A DNA stretch of 64,000 nt from the NCBI RefSeq assembly GCF_000007705.1, contig NC_005085.1, forward strand, positions 4,473,752 to 4,537,751, given 5' to 3'. The notes beneath the pieces are model-generated. The model saw only the letters and a program-made list of their open reading frames with translations. It was not told where the DNA came from and made no database searches. Below, in pieces: positions 7,987 through 17,319 of this stretch. Within the stretch, counting starts at the first letter, position 1, and each line of letters starts with the position of its first letter. The DNA comes from Chromobacterium violaceum ATCC 12472 (GTDB taxonomy: Bacteria > Pseudomonadota > Gammaproteobacteria > Burkholderiales > Chromobacteriaceae). The position numbers and the translations under genes are program-made.

Positions 7987-9684
7987 CTAGCCGTCCGCCC
8001 GAGCCCAGCCGGCCACCAGCCTGTCCGGCGTGCCGCAGGCGGGGCGTTTCAACACGAAATTGCGGCAGCGCTCGGCGAACTGGCGGCGGTTTTCCAGCAT
8101 GTCCTCGCGCATCTCGTCGAGCTCAGCCCGCCGGCATTGCTGCAGCCGGCCCAGGTCAAGCTCCTGCTTGCGACGGGCATGCTCCGGCCAGGTGCGCTCA
8201 GCCGCCGCGGCCGTGCTCAGCAGCCAGCTACCGAAGGCGTCGGGATCGCGCGGGCCGATATCCTGCACCATGCCCAGCCGCCAGGCCTGGCGCGCGCCGA
8301 TCGGCAGGCAATCGCCGCACAGCCTGGCGGCCATCTCACCGCCCACCGCGCGCGGCAACGTGTAAGTCCAGTACTCCGAGCCGTACAGGCCCATGGTCTG
8401 GTAATGCGGGTTCAGCACCACGCCCTGGCGCGCCAGCGCCACGTCGGCGGCCAGCGCCAGCATCACGCCGCCGGCGCCGGCGTTGCCGGCCACGCCGGCC
8501 ACCGTCAGTTGCGGCGCGGTCAGGATTTCCAGGCAGACGTCGTCTATCGCCTGGATGTTGCGCCATGCCTCCTCGCCCGGATGATCGGCCGCCTGGATCA
8601 CATTGAGATGGATGCCGTTGCAGAAGCTGCCGCGGCCGCTGCGCACCAGCAGCACCTGGGTGTCCCGGCGCTTCGCCCACTGCAGGGCGCGCACCAGGCG
8701 CTGGCACTGCTCGGTGCTGAGCGCGCCGTTGTAGAACTCGAAGGTCAGCTCGCCGACCCGGCCCGCCTCTCGGTAGCGGATGGGCTGGTAGCTCTCCTCG
8801 CAGTGCGGGTGGGTGTCCACCGCCCACTCAAGCCGGGGCACGCCGTCCAGCAGGCCGCCCAGTTCATGGCGGGCCGGCCGCTTGAAGGTTTCCTCGCCCG
8901 GCGCGGGCTGCCGCCGCAGCGATCCTATCCACAGGCTGGCGTCGCCGCAGGCCACCAGCGCGGCGTCGTCGTGCACCGCCAGGATGCGGCCCGGCTCGCC
9001 GCTGCGATGATCCAGATGGGCGTCGTACACGTAGTAGCGGCCGCCGGCCAAATCCGCCAGCACGCCGGGCTGGCCGTCGGCGGCGTCGATGCGGCGCTTG
9101 ATCTCGGCCGCGGGCGCGCGCCAGTCGAAGGCGCGGTCGGCCTGTTTCATGTTCGGCTGCAGCCTCCCGCCCACTTGCGGATCGGCGTAATCGACGGCCT
9201 GCGGCTGGTAGCCGCCGGCGAACTTTTCCACTACGTCGCGTATGCAGTACATCGCGGCGTCGCTGACCGGGCCGTTGTAGAGCTCGGACTTGCGGATGCC
9301 GCGCGGCAGCTCGAACTCGCGGCTGGACCATACCGGCCCGGCATCCATTTCCTCAACCGCCTGCAAGGCGGTCACGCCCCAGCGCTTTTCCCCTTTCATG
9401 ATCGCCCAGTCCAGCGCCGACGCGCCGCGGTCGCCGACGATGCCCGGATGGATGATCACCACCGGGAAAGGACTGTCGCGCCACAACTCGGCCGGCACCC
9501 TGTCCTTCAAAAAGGGGCAGATCACCAGCTGCGGCTCCGCCTGCCGCACCTTGCGCGCCACCTCGTCGGCGTCGGTGAACAGCACCACGCTGGGGTCGTG
9601 GCCGGACTCCCTCAGGTCCAGCCAGGCGCGCTGGGTCAGGCCGTTGAAGGCGGTGGACAACAAGACGATTCTCAGGGCTTGCAC
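7987..9684 (-). CDS. hypX: HypX/HoxX-like formyltransferase-enoyl-CoA hydratase fusion protein
   Basis: This 565-residue two-domain protein has an N-terminal formyltransferase-like domain (residues 1 to about 260) carrying HPGIVGDRGASALDWAI, where the His-Pro-Gly is the formyl-transfer signature. A C-terminal crotonase domain includes GNAGAGGVMLALAADVALA. HypX in aerobic hydrogen bacteria makes carbon monoxide from a formyl group for the NiFe-hydrogenase active site. No hydrogenase or hyp genes are seen here, so the role may differ. The start is GTG at 9684 with GGGAG seven bases upstream. A LysR regulator lies 115 bases upstream on the same strand. Confidence 0.85.
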   Translation of the reverse strand: MQALRIVLLSTAFNGLTQRAWLDLRESGHDPSVVLFTDADEVARKVRQAEPQLVICPFLKDRVPAELWRDSPFPVVIIHPGIVGDRGASALDWAIMKGEKRWGVTALQAVEEMDAGPVWSSREFELPRGIRKSELYNGPVSDAAMYCIRDVVEKFAGGYQPQAVDYADPQVGGRLQPNMKQADRAFDWRAPAAEIKRRIDAADGQPGVLADLAGGRYYVYDAHLDHRSGEPGRILAVHDDAALVACGDASLWIGSLRRQPAPGEETFKRPARHELGGLLDGVPRLEWAVDTHPHCEESYQPIRYREAGRVGELTFEFYNGALSTEQCQRLVRALQWAKRRDTQVLLVRSGRGSFCNGIHLNVIQAADHPGEEAWRNIQAIDDVCLEILTAPQLTVAGVAGNAGAGGVMLALAADVALARQGVVLNPHYQTMGLYGSEYWTYTLPRAVGGEMAARLCGDCLPIGARQAWRLGMVQDIGPRDPDAFGSWLLSTAAAAERTWPEHARRKQELDLGRLQQCRRAELDEMREDMLENRRQFAERCRNFVLKRPACGTPDRLVAGWARADG

Positions 9685-9799
9685 TGCGTTCTCCCGTGTA
9701 TGGACTCGGACAAGCGCCGCATGCTACGGAAGGGAAATTCAATACAATTTGACCGGGGACAATTTAAATGATCAAGGCATAAAAAACCTGGCCGATCGA

Positions 9800-10717
9800 T
9801 CAGGCCGCCCCGTTTTCCCGCGCGTTCAGGCCCGCCAGCCCGCCCTCGATGCGCAGCCTGTCCGCGATCTGCAGAAAGGCGCGCGCCGCCGGGCTCGCTT
9901 GATCCCCGTCCAGCAAGGCCAAACCCACTTGCCGGCGCACCGCCGGCTGCAAAGGCTTGCCGACATAGCCCTCCGCATGCGGCCGCGACGGCAGCGACAG
10001 TTCGGCGACGATGGCGACGGCGTCCCCGCGCGCGACCGTATCCAGCGTGCTGAGCAGCTGCCCGCAGCGATAGCGTATGTTCGGCTGCAGCCGGGCCGCC
10101 TGGAACAGGCGCATGACCAGTTCGGCCGAGCCGGCGCCGCTGAGGGCGAACGGTTCGCCGCACAGCTCGGCCAGGGTCACCCGCGGCCGATCCGCCAGGC
10201 GATGGCCCGCCGGCAACACCGCCACCATCTGGTCCTCGACCAGCGGGCAGCAGACGAAGCGGGGATCCGGCAACACGGCGAAAGCGATGTCGACCCGCCG
10301 CTCCAGCAGCCATTGCAGCACCTGCTCGTCCGGCCCCTCGTCGATATGCACCTCGATGCCCGGATACTGCTGCCGATAGCGGGCCAACAAGGCCGGCAAC
10401 AGCCGCATCGACGAAGTCGGCCCGAACGAGCCGATGCGCAAGGTGCCCCGGCGCAGGCCGCGCGCGTCGGCCGCCTCCTGCCGCATCGCCTCGGCCAAGC
10501 CCAGCATGCCGCTGGCGCGCGGCAGCAGTTGCCGCCCGATGTCGGTCAGCTCCACCCGGCCCTGCCGCCGTTGCAGCAATTCCACGCCCAGCTCGCGCTC
10601 GAGCTCGCGCACCGCGTGAGACACGCCGGACTGCGAAATCCCCAGCCGCGCGGCGGCGGCGGTAAAGCCCTGCATCTCCGCAACCAGGGCGAAAATTTCC
10701 AGTTGGGTCAGCGTCAT
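9800..10717 (-). CDS. LysR-family transcriptional regulator
   Basis: This 305-residue protein has a winged helix-turn-helix in residues 1-60 (FTAAAARLGISQSGVSHAVRELE) followed by a periplasmic-binding-like effector domain (PGIEVHIDEGPDEQVLQWL and onward). It lies directly upstream of hypX on the same strand and is divergent from the TPR gene. Either could be a target. A 16-bp perfect palindrome just upstream (10732-10747) is a plausible self-binding site. The effector is unknown. Confidence 0.92.
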   Translation of the reverse strand: MTLTQLEIFALVAEMQGFTAAAARLGISQSGVSHAVRELERELGVELLQRRQGRVELTDIGRQLLPRASGMLGLAEAMRQEAADARGLRRGTLRIGSFGPTSSMRLLPALLARYRQQYPGIEVHIDEGPDEQVLQWLLERRVDIAFAVLPDPRFVCCPLVEDQMVAVLPAGHRLADRPRVTLAELCGEPFALSGAGSAELVMRLFQAARLQPNIRYRCGQLLSTLDTVARGDAVAIVAELSLPSRPHAEGYVGKPLQPAVRRQVGLALLDGDQASPAARAFLQIADRLRIEGGLAGLNARENGAA

Positions 10718-10731
10718 CGCCTCGCCCCATC

Positions 10732-10747
10732 ATGAGCAATCGCTCAT
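10732..10747. promoter_or_regulatory. Palindrome upstream of lysR, possible operator
   Basis: ATGAGC-AATC-GCTCAT is a perfect 6-bp inverted repeat with a four-base centre, 15 bases upstream of the LysR start codon in the divergent intergenic region. LysR boxes are usually T-N11-A, so the link is tentative. Confidence 0.4.
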
Positions 10748-10810
10748 TTTACCATGACTCGCATTTGGCATAAGAATATGCCCACTTAAACTAACCTTGT
10801 TCAGCCCGCC

Positions 10811-12043
10811 ATGGAATCCGATACCATGACTCAATCCGATTATGCCGCCACCGACGGCGCCTCCCTGATCTGGCCCGAAATCAACAGCCACTTCCTGTCG
10901 CTGCGCGGCATACCGGAACACCTGCAAGCGGATACGCCCATCCGGGCGACATATCGCCGCCTGCTGGTCGGTTTCGACGCCATCACCTCCTGCGAACTGA
11001 AAGACCTGTACAAATTCACGCTCTGCCTGCAGCAACTGGCACCGGAGGAGGCCGACTGCCCCGAGCTGCGCCTGCTGGTGGCCGCCTTCCGCGCCTGGGT
11101 CAGCTTCGACTATCCCCGAGCGCGCCTGCTGTTCCGCCAGCATCTGGACATCTACCCCAGCGACATCGTGGCGCTGTTCTTCACCCACATGTTCGACTTC
11201 TGCACCGGCCACACGCCGGAACTGATGCCGGACCTGGAACGCTGCGACCGCCATATCGGCGAAGATCACCCCCTTTACTCCTATTACCTATCGATCAAGG
11301 CCTTCGTCACCGTCGAAGCCGGCCACCCGGCCCAGGCGCTGAAACTGGGCCTGGAGTCGTTGCGCCATCGCGCCGACAACATCTACGGCATCCACGCGGT
11401 CGCGCATGCGCTGCACGAGCAGGAATGCTGGAAGGAGCTGTGCCTCTTCCTCGAGCAATGCAAGGCGCAGTGGATAGACAATGCCGGCATGCGCATGCAT
11501 GTCTACTGGCACCTGGCGATCGGTTACGAGAAAAGCCAGCAGACCGAGCAGTCGGTGCGAACCTTCCACGACATGTACGCGCTGAAGGACAGCCGCTTCG
11601 CCAAGCAGGATCTGGACGCGGTCGCCTTCCTGTGGCGCTACCGCCTCAACCATCCCGGCGACAACCGTTTCGACGACGTCTGGCAGCAACTGGCCTTCCT
11701 GTGGAGCGGCAGCATAGGCGCCTCGATGTCCCATTTCCACCGCCTGCACGCCGCGCTGGCCTTCGCCGCCAGCGGCCAGCCGGTGCTGATCGAAAAGCTG
11801 ATCGCGGAAAGCGACGGCTTCGGCCTGGACCCGCAAACGCATCAGACCGGCGTCACCGTGCTGAAAGGCATCCATCACTTCGCCGAAGGCCGCTACGCGG
11901 ACAGCCTCGGCGCCCTGCAGGCGGCGCAGCCTCACTGGAGCGTGCTGGGCGGCAGCCGGGCGCAGCGCGAGCTGCTGCCGCTGACCCTGCAGGCCTGCGA
12001 GCGGCGGCTGGCCAAGCATGAGGCAGTCCATGCAGCGGCCTGA
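10811..12043 (+). CDS. TTC38-like tetratricopeptide repeat protein
   Basis: This 410-residue soluble helical protein carries the signature IYGIHAVAHALHEQECWKE and MHVYWHLAIGYEKS, which matches my recollection of the TTC38 family (TPR protein 38). The function of that family is not established. An internal ATG at 10826 has GGAA about ten bases upstream and may be the true start, giving 405 residues. The gene overlaps the EamA transporter gene downstream by 14 bases, so the two are probably translationally coupled. There are no catalytic motifs that I can name. Confidence 0.82.
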   Translation: MESDTMTQSDYAATDGASLIWPEINSHFLSLRGIPEHLQADTPIRATYRRLLVGFDAITSCELKDLYKFTLCLQQLAPEEADCPELRLLVAAFRAWVSFDYPRARLLFRQHLDIYPSDIVALFFTHMFDFCTGHTPELMPDLERCDRHIGEDHPLYSYYLSIKAFVTVEAGHPAQALKLGLESLRHRADNIYGIHAVAHALHEQECWKELCLFLEQCKAQWIDNAGMRMHVYWHLAIGYEKSQQTEQSVRTFHDMYALKDSRFAKQDLDAVAFLWRYRLNHPGDNRFDDVWQQLAFLWSGSIGASMSHFHRLHAALAFAASGQPVLIEKLIAESDGFGLDPQTHQTGVTVLKGIHHFAEGRYADSLGALQAAQPHWSVLGGSRAQRELLPLTLQACERRLAKHEAVHAAA

Positions 12044-12974
12044 ACGCGACGCCTCTCCCCGGCTGTATTTGCAACTGGTGCTGGTTGCAGTGATCTGGGG
12101 CGGCACCTTCATCGCCGGACGCCTGCTGGCCGGCGGGCTGCCGCCGCTGCTCGCGGCCTGCCTGCGCTTTTCCGTCGCCAGCGCGACGCTGCTCGGCTGC
12201 CTGGCGCTGACGCGCACGCCGCTGGTCCGCCCGGCGCCCGGACAGATGCTCAGGCTGGCCCTGCTGGCCCTGTTCGGCGTGTTCGGCTACAACCTGTGCT
12301 TCTTCTACGGCCTGCAGCACATCGGCGCCGCCCGCGCCTCGCTGATCGTCGCCCTCAATCCCGCGATGATCGCGCTGGCCTCCTTCCTGCTGCTGAAGGA
12401 AGCGCTGCCCCCCTTCAAGCTGGCCGGCATCGCGCTGTGCCTGGCCGGGGCCGGACTGGTCATCATCAGCAAGAATCCCGACGCGCTGGCCGGCGCGGCG
12501 AGCGCCAGCGGCGACCTGCTGATACTCGGCTGCGTCGCCTGCTGGGTGGCATACAGCGTCGGCTCGCGCGGCTTGTCGCAAGCGTTGGGGCCGCTGCAGA
12601 CCGTCACCTGGTCCATCCTGCTGGGCACCGCGATGCTGTGGCTGGCCGCCTGGGGGCACGGCGGCGCCAGCCTCGCGTCCATCGCCAAACTGGATGCCGC
12701 GCAGTGGGGCGGGCTGCTCTACCTCGGCGCGCTGGGTTCCGCGCTGGCCTATATCTGGTACTACGACGGCATCCGCCGCATCGGCGCCACCCGCGCCGGC
12801 GTGTTCATCGCCCTCAATCCGCTGAGCGCGGTGCTGCTGGGCGCGGGCTTGCTGGGCGAGCGCCTGTCGCTGGAGATGGCGCTCGGCGGCGCGCTGGCCA
12901 TCGCCGGCATCGTGCTCGGCAACAAATCCTCCGGCCCCGGCTGGCGCGCCCTGCTGCCCTCCCGTTCCGCCTGA
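12030..12974 (+). CDS. EamA/DMT-family transporter
   Basis: This 314-residue inner-membrane protein has about ten hydrophobic helices in two repeats, the first opening VLVAVIWGGTFIAGRLLAGG and the second with the GALGSALAYIWYYDGIRRIGA segment typical of EamA domains. Family members export amino acids, sugars or other metabolites; the substrate cannot be read here. An ATG at 12018 is in frame, but the one at 12030 has GAGG six bases upstream (12020-12023), so I choose 12030. It overlaps the TTC38-like gene, which suggests an operon. Confidence 0.9.
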   Translation: MQRPERDASPRLYLQLVLVAVIWGGTFIAGRLLAGGLPPLLAACLRFSVASATLLGCLALTRTPLVRPAPGQMLRLALLALFGVFGYNLCFFYGLQHIGAARASLIVALNPAMIALASFLLLKEALPPFKLAGIALCLAGAGLVIISKNPDALAGAASASGDLLILGCVACWVAYSVGSRGLSQALGPLQTVTWSILLGTAMLWLAAWGHGGASLASIAKLDAAQWGGLLYLGALGSALAYIWYYDGIRRIGATRAGVFIALNPLSAVLLGAGLLGERLSLEMALGGALAIAGIVLGNKSSGPGWRALLPSRSA

Positions 12975-13043
12975 GCCCCGGCCCGTTGCCAGCCCCCCGG
13001 CCGGCAACGGATAATCGCCGTCCGTTTGATGAGGATATCGACA

Positions 13044-13745
13044 ATGGACGAGACGAGCGTGCGCCTTTCCAAGCGCATGGTGGAGCTGGGGCTGTGCTCG
13101 CGGCGCGAGGCGGATGCCTGCATCGAGCAAGGCCTGGTGAAGGTGGACGGCAAAGTGGTGAATACCCTGGGCGCGCGCGTTCGGCCGGAGCAGCAAATCA
13201 CCCTGGCCGGCAAACCGCAGGCCATGGCGACGCTGCCGGTGACGATGCTGCTGAACCGCCCTGCCGGCGAGGAGGCTCCGCCGGCGCAGCTGCTGGGGCC
13301 GGACAGCCGCGCGCCGCAGGACGGCGCGGAACAGGTCTGGCTGGCGCGCCACCGCCAGCACCTGACCGCCGTCGGGGCCGTGGATGAGCGTTGCCACGGC
13401 CTGCTGGTCCTGACCCAGGATAAAAAACTGCCGCGCCATCTGGCCGAGTGCGAGATGGAATTCCTGCTGCAAGTGGAGCAGGCCCCGGCGGCGGACGCGC
13501 TGAAAGCTCGCGTCGCCGCCATCCGCCTGGACGGCAAGCCCTTGCGCCAGTGCAAGATCAGCCGCCAGAGCGACCATCAGCTGCGCTGCGCGGTTTACGC
13601 GCCGCGCGCCGGCTTCTTCGCCGAAATCAGCCGCCAGCTCGGCGTCAGCCTGCAAAGCGCGCGCTGCATCCGCATCGGCCGCCTGGCCTTGGCCGGCCTG
13701 CAGCCGGGACAATGGCGCTACCTGCAGCCGTTCGAACGTTTCTGA
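13044..13745 (+). CDS. S4-domain pseudouridine synthase-like protein (RluF/RsuA type), degenerate
   Basis: This 233-residue protein has an N-terminal S4 RNA-binding domain (RLSKRMVELGLCSRREADAC) followed by an RsuA/RluF-like catalytic fold. The usual GRLD catalytic motif reads GAVDERCHGLLVLTQD: the catalytic Asp is kept but the Arg and Leu are changed. The normal NRQ-RRM element near the C-terminus reads GFFAEISRQLGVSL. The protein may be inactive or have altered specificity. The ATG at 13044 has GAGGAT seven bases upstream. Confidence 0.82.
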   Translation: MDETSVRLSKRMVELGLCSRREADACIEQGLVKVDGKVVNTLGARVRPEQQITLAGKPQAMATLPVTMLLNRPAGEEAPPAQLLGPDSRAPQDGAEQVWLARHRQHLTAVGAVDERCHGLLVLTQDKKLPRHLAECEMEFLLQVEQAPAADALKARVAAIRLDGKPLRQCKISRQSDHQLRCAVYAPRAGFFAEISRQLGVSLQSARCIRIGRLALAGLQPGQWRYLQPFERF

Positions 13746-13926
13746 TCCGCCCTATTCGACGGCGACGCGCATTGCCCTGCCGCCGCGGGCCTTCATGCCA
13801 AGCCGAACCGCTCGCGGGGTGGGTTCGCGCCAAAATGAAGGTTGAATAGAAAAATCAAATTTATCGGAACTCGATTCCCGATATTCCGTCTTTATACCAT
13901 TCAGCCATCGAACCGGAATTCCGCCC

Positions 13927-15129
13927 ATGCCCCACGACACCCCCTTGATCACCACCATCGTCGGCGGCCTGGTCTTCGCCTTCGCGCTCGGCGCGCTGGC
14001 GCTGCGTCTCAGGCTGCCGCCGCTGGTGGGCTATCTCTGCGCCGGCATCCTGGTCGGCCCGTTCACGCCGGGATTCCAAGCCGACACGGCGTTGGCGCCG
14101 GAGCTGGCGGAACTGGGGGTGATCCTGCTGATGTTCGGCGTCGGCCAGCATTTCTCGATCAAGGATCTGATGGCGGTGAAGGCCATCGCCGTGCCCGGCG
14201 CGCTGGTGCAGATCACGGTGGCGACGCTGCTGGGCATCGGCCTGTCCCACTTCCTTGGCTGGCCGCTGGGCGAAGGCGTGGTGTTCGGCCTGGCGTTGTC
14301 GGTGGCCAGCACCGTGGTGTTGCTGCGCGCGCTGGAGGAGTACGGCTGGCTGGACAGCGAGGACGGCAAGGTGGCGGTCGGCTGGCTGGTGGTGGAAGAT
14401 CTGGTGATGGTGCTCACCCTGGTGCTGCTGCCGGCCTTCGCCGGCGCGCTGGGCGGCGGACAAGCCGCGCCGTCGCTGGCCCAGCTGGGCTGGACGCTGG
14501 CGCTGACCGTGGCCAAGGTCGCGGCCTTCGTCGCGCTGATGCTGATCGTCGGCCGCCGCTTCATCCCGTGGATGCTGGAGCTTATCGTCCACACCGGCAG
14601 CCGCGAGCTGTTCCGGCTGGGGGTGCTGGCCACCGCGCTGGGCGTGGCCTACGGCGCCACTCAGCTGTTCCAGATCTCGTTCGCGCTGGGCGCCTTCTTC
14701 GCCGGCATGGTGATGGCGGAATCGCCGTTCAGCCACCGCGCGGCCGAAGAGTCGCTGCCGCTGCGCGAGGCGTTCGCGGTGCTGTTCTTCGTATCGGTGG
14801 GCATGCTGCTGGACCCGGAAGTGTTGCTGAAGGACACCGCGGTGCTGCTGACCACCGTGCTGATCATCGTGGTCGGCAAATCGGCGGCTGCCTACGGCAT
14901 CGTGCGCCTGTTCCGCCGCGGCCACCACACCAGCCTGCGCATCGCCGCCAGCCTGTCGCAAATCGGCGAATTCTCGTTCATCCTGGCCGGGCTGGGCATG
15001 TCGCTGGGCTTGCTCAGCGCGCGCGGCCAGGCGCTGATCCTGGCCGGCTCCATCGTGTCCATCCTGTTCAATCCGATGATGTTCGCGCTGGCCGAGCGCT
15101 TCAGCCGCCGCGCTCAGGCCGCGGCCTGA
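13927..15129 (+). CDS. Kef/YbaL-type cation:proton antiporter membrane domain (CPA2)
   Basis: This 400-residue membrane protein has about twelve helices, beginning LITTIVGGLVFAFALGALAL and with GLALSVASTVVLLRALEEYG in the conserved core. It resembles the membrane half of E. coli YbaL and other CPA2 exchangers of K+ or Na+ for protons. YbaL and KefB/C carry a C-terminal TrkA-N (RCK) nucleotide-binding domain of about 150 residues. This protein stops at RFSRRAQAAA soon after the last helix, so that regulatory domain is absent. The stop is clean, and no remnant of an RCK domain is seen downstream. Confidence 0.88.
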   Translation: MPHDTPLITTIVGGLVFAFALGALALRLRLPPLVGYLCAGILVGPFTPGFQADTALAPELAELGVILLMFGVGQHFSIKDLMAVKAIAVPGALVQITVATLLGIGLSHFLGWPLGEGVVFGLALSVASTVVLLRALEEYGWLDSEDGKVAVGWLVVEDLVMVLTLVLLPAFAGALGGGQAAPSLAQLGWTLALTVAKVAAFVALMLIVGRRFIPWMLELIVHTGSRELFRLGVLATALGVAYGATQLFQISFALGAFFAGMVMAESPFSHRAAEESLPLREAFAVLFFVSVGMLLDPEVLLKDTAVLLTTVLIIVVGKSAAAYGIVRLFRRGHHTSLRIAASLSQIGEFSFILAGLGMSLGLLSARGQALILAGSIVSILFNPMMFALAERFSRRAQAAA

Positions 15130-15205
15130 GCGCGGCGGGGCGCCGAACATTTTCCGGCTCGGCCGCGGGCTATGATAGAATCGCGCGCAACGCGTTCAAT
15201 TTGCT

Positions 15206-15586
15206 ATGAAAAAATCCTTCGCCACGCTGTGCCTGCTCTGCCTAGCCCTGCCCTCCGCGGCCGGCCGCTTGCTGCCCGGCGGCCTGGTGATGGGCAGGCT
15301 GGCCGACGCCGACGGCTCGAGCATCGAGTTCGTCCGCTCAGACCGCACGCTGCTGCAGCGGCTGTCCGCGCTGATCGCCGCCGAGCCGCAGCGTTTCGCG
15401 CTCTCTCCCGGCCTGCGCGTCTTCGACGAGCACAACCGCTTCCTGCTGAGCGGGCAATTGAACGGGCTGAAAGGCCGCACCATAGGCGTGGCCTTCGATC
15501 AGCAAGGCAGCATCAACCGCATCTGGGTGCTGGGCGACGACGAGATCGAGGCGCAGAAACAGCGCCAGGCCCAGATCCAACCCTGA
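15206..15586 (+). CDS. Small exported protein of unknown function
   Basis: This 126-residue protein has a classical signal peptide: MKKS, then [16 protein letters not shown] with a probable cleavage after the Ala-Ala. The mature part is short, ends in a charged [14 protein letters not shown] tail and has no domain I recognise. It lies 31 bases before miaB on the same strand and may be co-transcribed with it. Confidence 0.72.
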   Translation: MKKSFATLCLLCLALPSAAGRLLPGGLVMGRLADADGSSIEFVRSDRTLLQRLSALIAAEPQRFALSPGLRVFDEHNRFLLSGQLNGLKGRTIGVAFDQQGSINRIWVLGDDEIEAQKQRQAQIQP

Positions 15587-15617
15587 AACCGAATACCAGC
15601 TGGAAAACCGAGTAGCA

Positions 15618-16952
15618 ATGAAGAAGGTATACATCAAGACCTTCGGCTGCCAGATGAACGAGTACGATTCCGACAAGATGGCGGACGTGCTGGGCAGCGC
15701 CGAAGGCATGGTCAAGACGGACAACCCGGAAGAAGCCGACGTCATCCTGTTCAACACCTGTAGCGTGCGGGAGAAGGCCCAGGAGAAAGTGTTCTCCGAC
15801 CTCGGCCGCATCCGCCCGCTGAAGGAAGCCAATCCCGACCTGATCATCGGCGTCGGCGGCTGCGTGGCCAGCCAGGAAGGCGACGCCATCGTCAAGCGCG
15901 CGCCCTTCGTCGACGTGGTGTTCGGCCCGCAGACCCTGCACCGGCTGCCCGACCTGATCGAGAGCCGCAAACAGAGCGGCCGCTCGCAAGTGGACATCTC
16001 CTTCCCGGAGATCGAAAAGTTCGACCACATCCCGCCGGCCAAGGTGGATGGCGGCGCGGCCTTCGTCTCGATCATGGAAGGCTGTTCCAAGTACTGCTCG
16101 TTCTGCGTGGTGCCCTATACCCGCGGCGAGGAAGTGTCGCGTCCGTTCGAGGACGTGCTGACGGAGATCGCCGGCCTGGCCGCCCAGGGCGTCAAGGAAA
16201 TCACGCTGCTCGGCCAGAACGTCAACGCCTACCGCGGCCTGATGAGCGACGGCGAGATCGCCGACTTCGCGCTGCTCTTGGAATACGTGCACGAAGTGCC
16301 TGGCGTGGAGCGCATCCGCTTCACCACCAGCCACCCGCGCGAATTCTCCCAGCGCATCATCGACTGCTACGCCAAGCTGCCCAAGCTGGTCTCCCACCTG
16401 CACCTGCCGGTGCAGAGCGGCTCCGACCGCGTGCTGATGGCGATGAAGCGCGGCTACACCGGCCTGGAGTACAAGTCCATCATCCGCAAGCTGCGCGCGA
16501 TCCGCCCCGACCTGTGCCTGTCGTCCGACTTCATCATCGGCTTCCCGGGCGAGACCGAGGCCGACTTCGAGCAGACGCTGAAGCTGGTGCGCGACTGCGA
16601 GTTCGACTTCAGCTTCGTGTTCATCTACAGCCCGCGCCCGGGCACGCCGGCGGCCAATCTGCCGGACGACACCCCGCACGCGGAAAAAGTGCGCCGGCTG
16701 GAAGCGCTGAACGAGGTGATCGAGGCCAAGGGCTATGCGATCAACCAGTCCATGGTCGGCACCGTGCAGCGCGTGCTGGTGGAAAACGTGTCGAAGAAAG
16801 ACGCCACCATGCTGGCCGCCCGCACCGCCAACAACCGCGTGGTCAACTTCGCCGGCCATCCGCGCCTCTTGGGCCGGATGATAGAGGTGAAGATCACCGC
16901 CGCCTTCCCGCATTCGCTGGCTGGCGAGGCGCTGACCAGCGAAAGCGCCTGA
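15618..16952 (+). CDS. miaB: tRNA-2-methylthio-N6-dimethylallyladenosine synthase MiaB
   Basis: This 444-residue radical-SAM methylthiotransferase adds the methylthio group to i6A37 of tRNAs that read UNN codons. The N-terminal UPF0004 domain has [11 protein letters not shown] (Cys11), NTCSVREKA and GGCVASQEG, giving three cysteines for the auxiliary 4Fe-4S cluster. The radical-SAM cluster motif is Cys156-x3-Cys160-x2-Cys163. A C-terminal TRAM domain ends the protein. Length and motifs match the family closely. No defects are seen. Confidence 0.97.
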   Translation: MKKVYIKTFGCQMNEYDSDKMADVLGSAEGMVKTDNPEEADVILFNTCSVREKAQEKVFSDLGRIRPLKEANPDLIIGVGGCVASQEGDAIVKRAPFVDVVFGPQTLHRLPDLIESRKQSGRSQVDISFPEIEKFDHIPPAKVDGGAAFVSIMEGCSKYCSFCVVPYTRGEEVSRPFEDVLTEIAGLAAQGVKEITLLGQNVNAYRGLMSDGEIADFALLLEYVHEVPGVERIRFTTSHPREFSQRIIDCYAKLPKLVSHLHLPVQSGSDRVLMAMKRGYTGLEYKSIIRKLRAIRPDLCLSSDFIIGFPGETEADFEQTLKLVRDCEFDFSFVFIYSPRPGTPAANLPDDTPHAEKVRRLEALNEVIEAKGYAINQSMVGTVQRVLVENVSKKDATMLAARTANNRVVNFAGHPRLLGRMIEVKITAAFPHSLAGEALTSESA

Positions 16953-17031
16953 GCGTGACGGCGGCGGACGCGCTATCGCCCCGGCCCCGGCCGGCGTATG
17001 CTGTGTTCCGTCGCCACACGGAGAATCGCCG

Positions 17032-17319
17032 ATGTTCATCGTCTCGCTGACTTATACCGCCCCGCTGTCCGATGTGGACGCGCTGCTCGACGCCCATGTT
17101 GCGTGGCTGAAGCAGGCCTACGCCGACGGCGCCTTCCTGGCGTCCGGCCGCAAGGTGCCGCGCGAGGGCGGCGTCATCCTGGCGCGCGGCGAACGCGCCG
17201 CGCTGGAGGCCCGGCTCGCCGAGGACCCGTTCGCCAAGGGCGGCGTCGCCCGCTACGACATCATCGAGTTCGCGCCGAGCATGGCCGCCGCCGGGCTGGA
17301 AAGCTTGAAGGACGCATGA
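17032..17319 (+). CDS. YciI-like protein
   Basis: This 95-residue protein has the compact dimeric alpha-beta barrel pattern of the YciI family, with HVAWLKQAYADGAFLASG. The biochemical role of most YciI proteins is unknown. GGAG lies eight bases before the ATG. The stop overlaps the start of the following HAD gene as ATGA, so the two are translationally coupled. Confidence 0.88.
   Translation: MFIVSLTYTAPLSDVDALLDAHVAWLKQAYADGAFLASGRKVPREGGVILARGERAALEARLAEDPFAKGGVARYDIIEFAPSMAAAGLESLKDA

Noticed and set aside
7930-9771. 613-codon plus-strand frame opposite hypX
   Set aside because: Composition is an antisense shadow of hypX, rich in Ala, His, Arg and Gln, with no domain.
13861-15150. 429-codon minus-strand frame opposite the antiporter gene
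   Set aside because: Gln/His/Arg-rich shadow with no ribosome-binding site. The plus strand encodes a coherent membrane protein.
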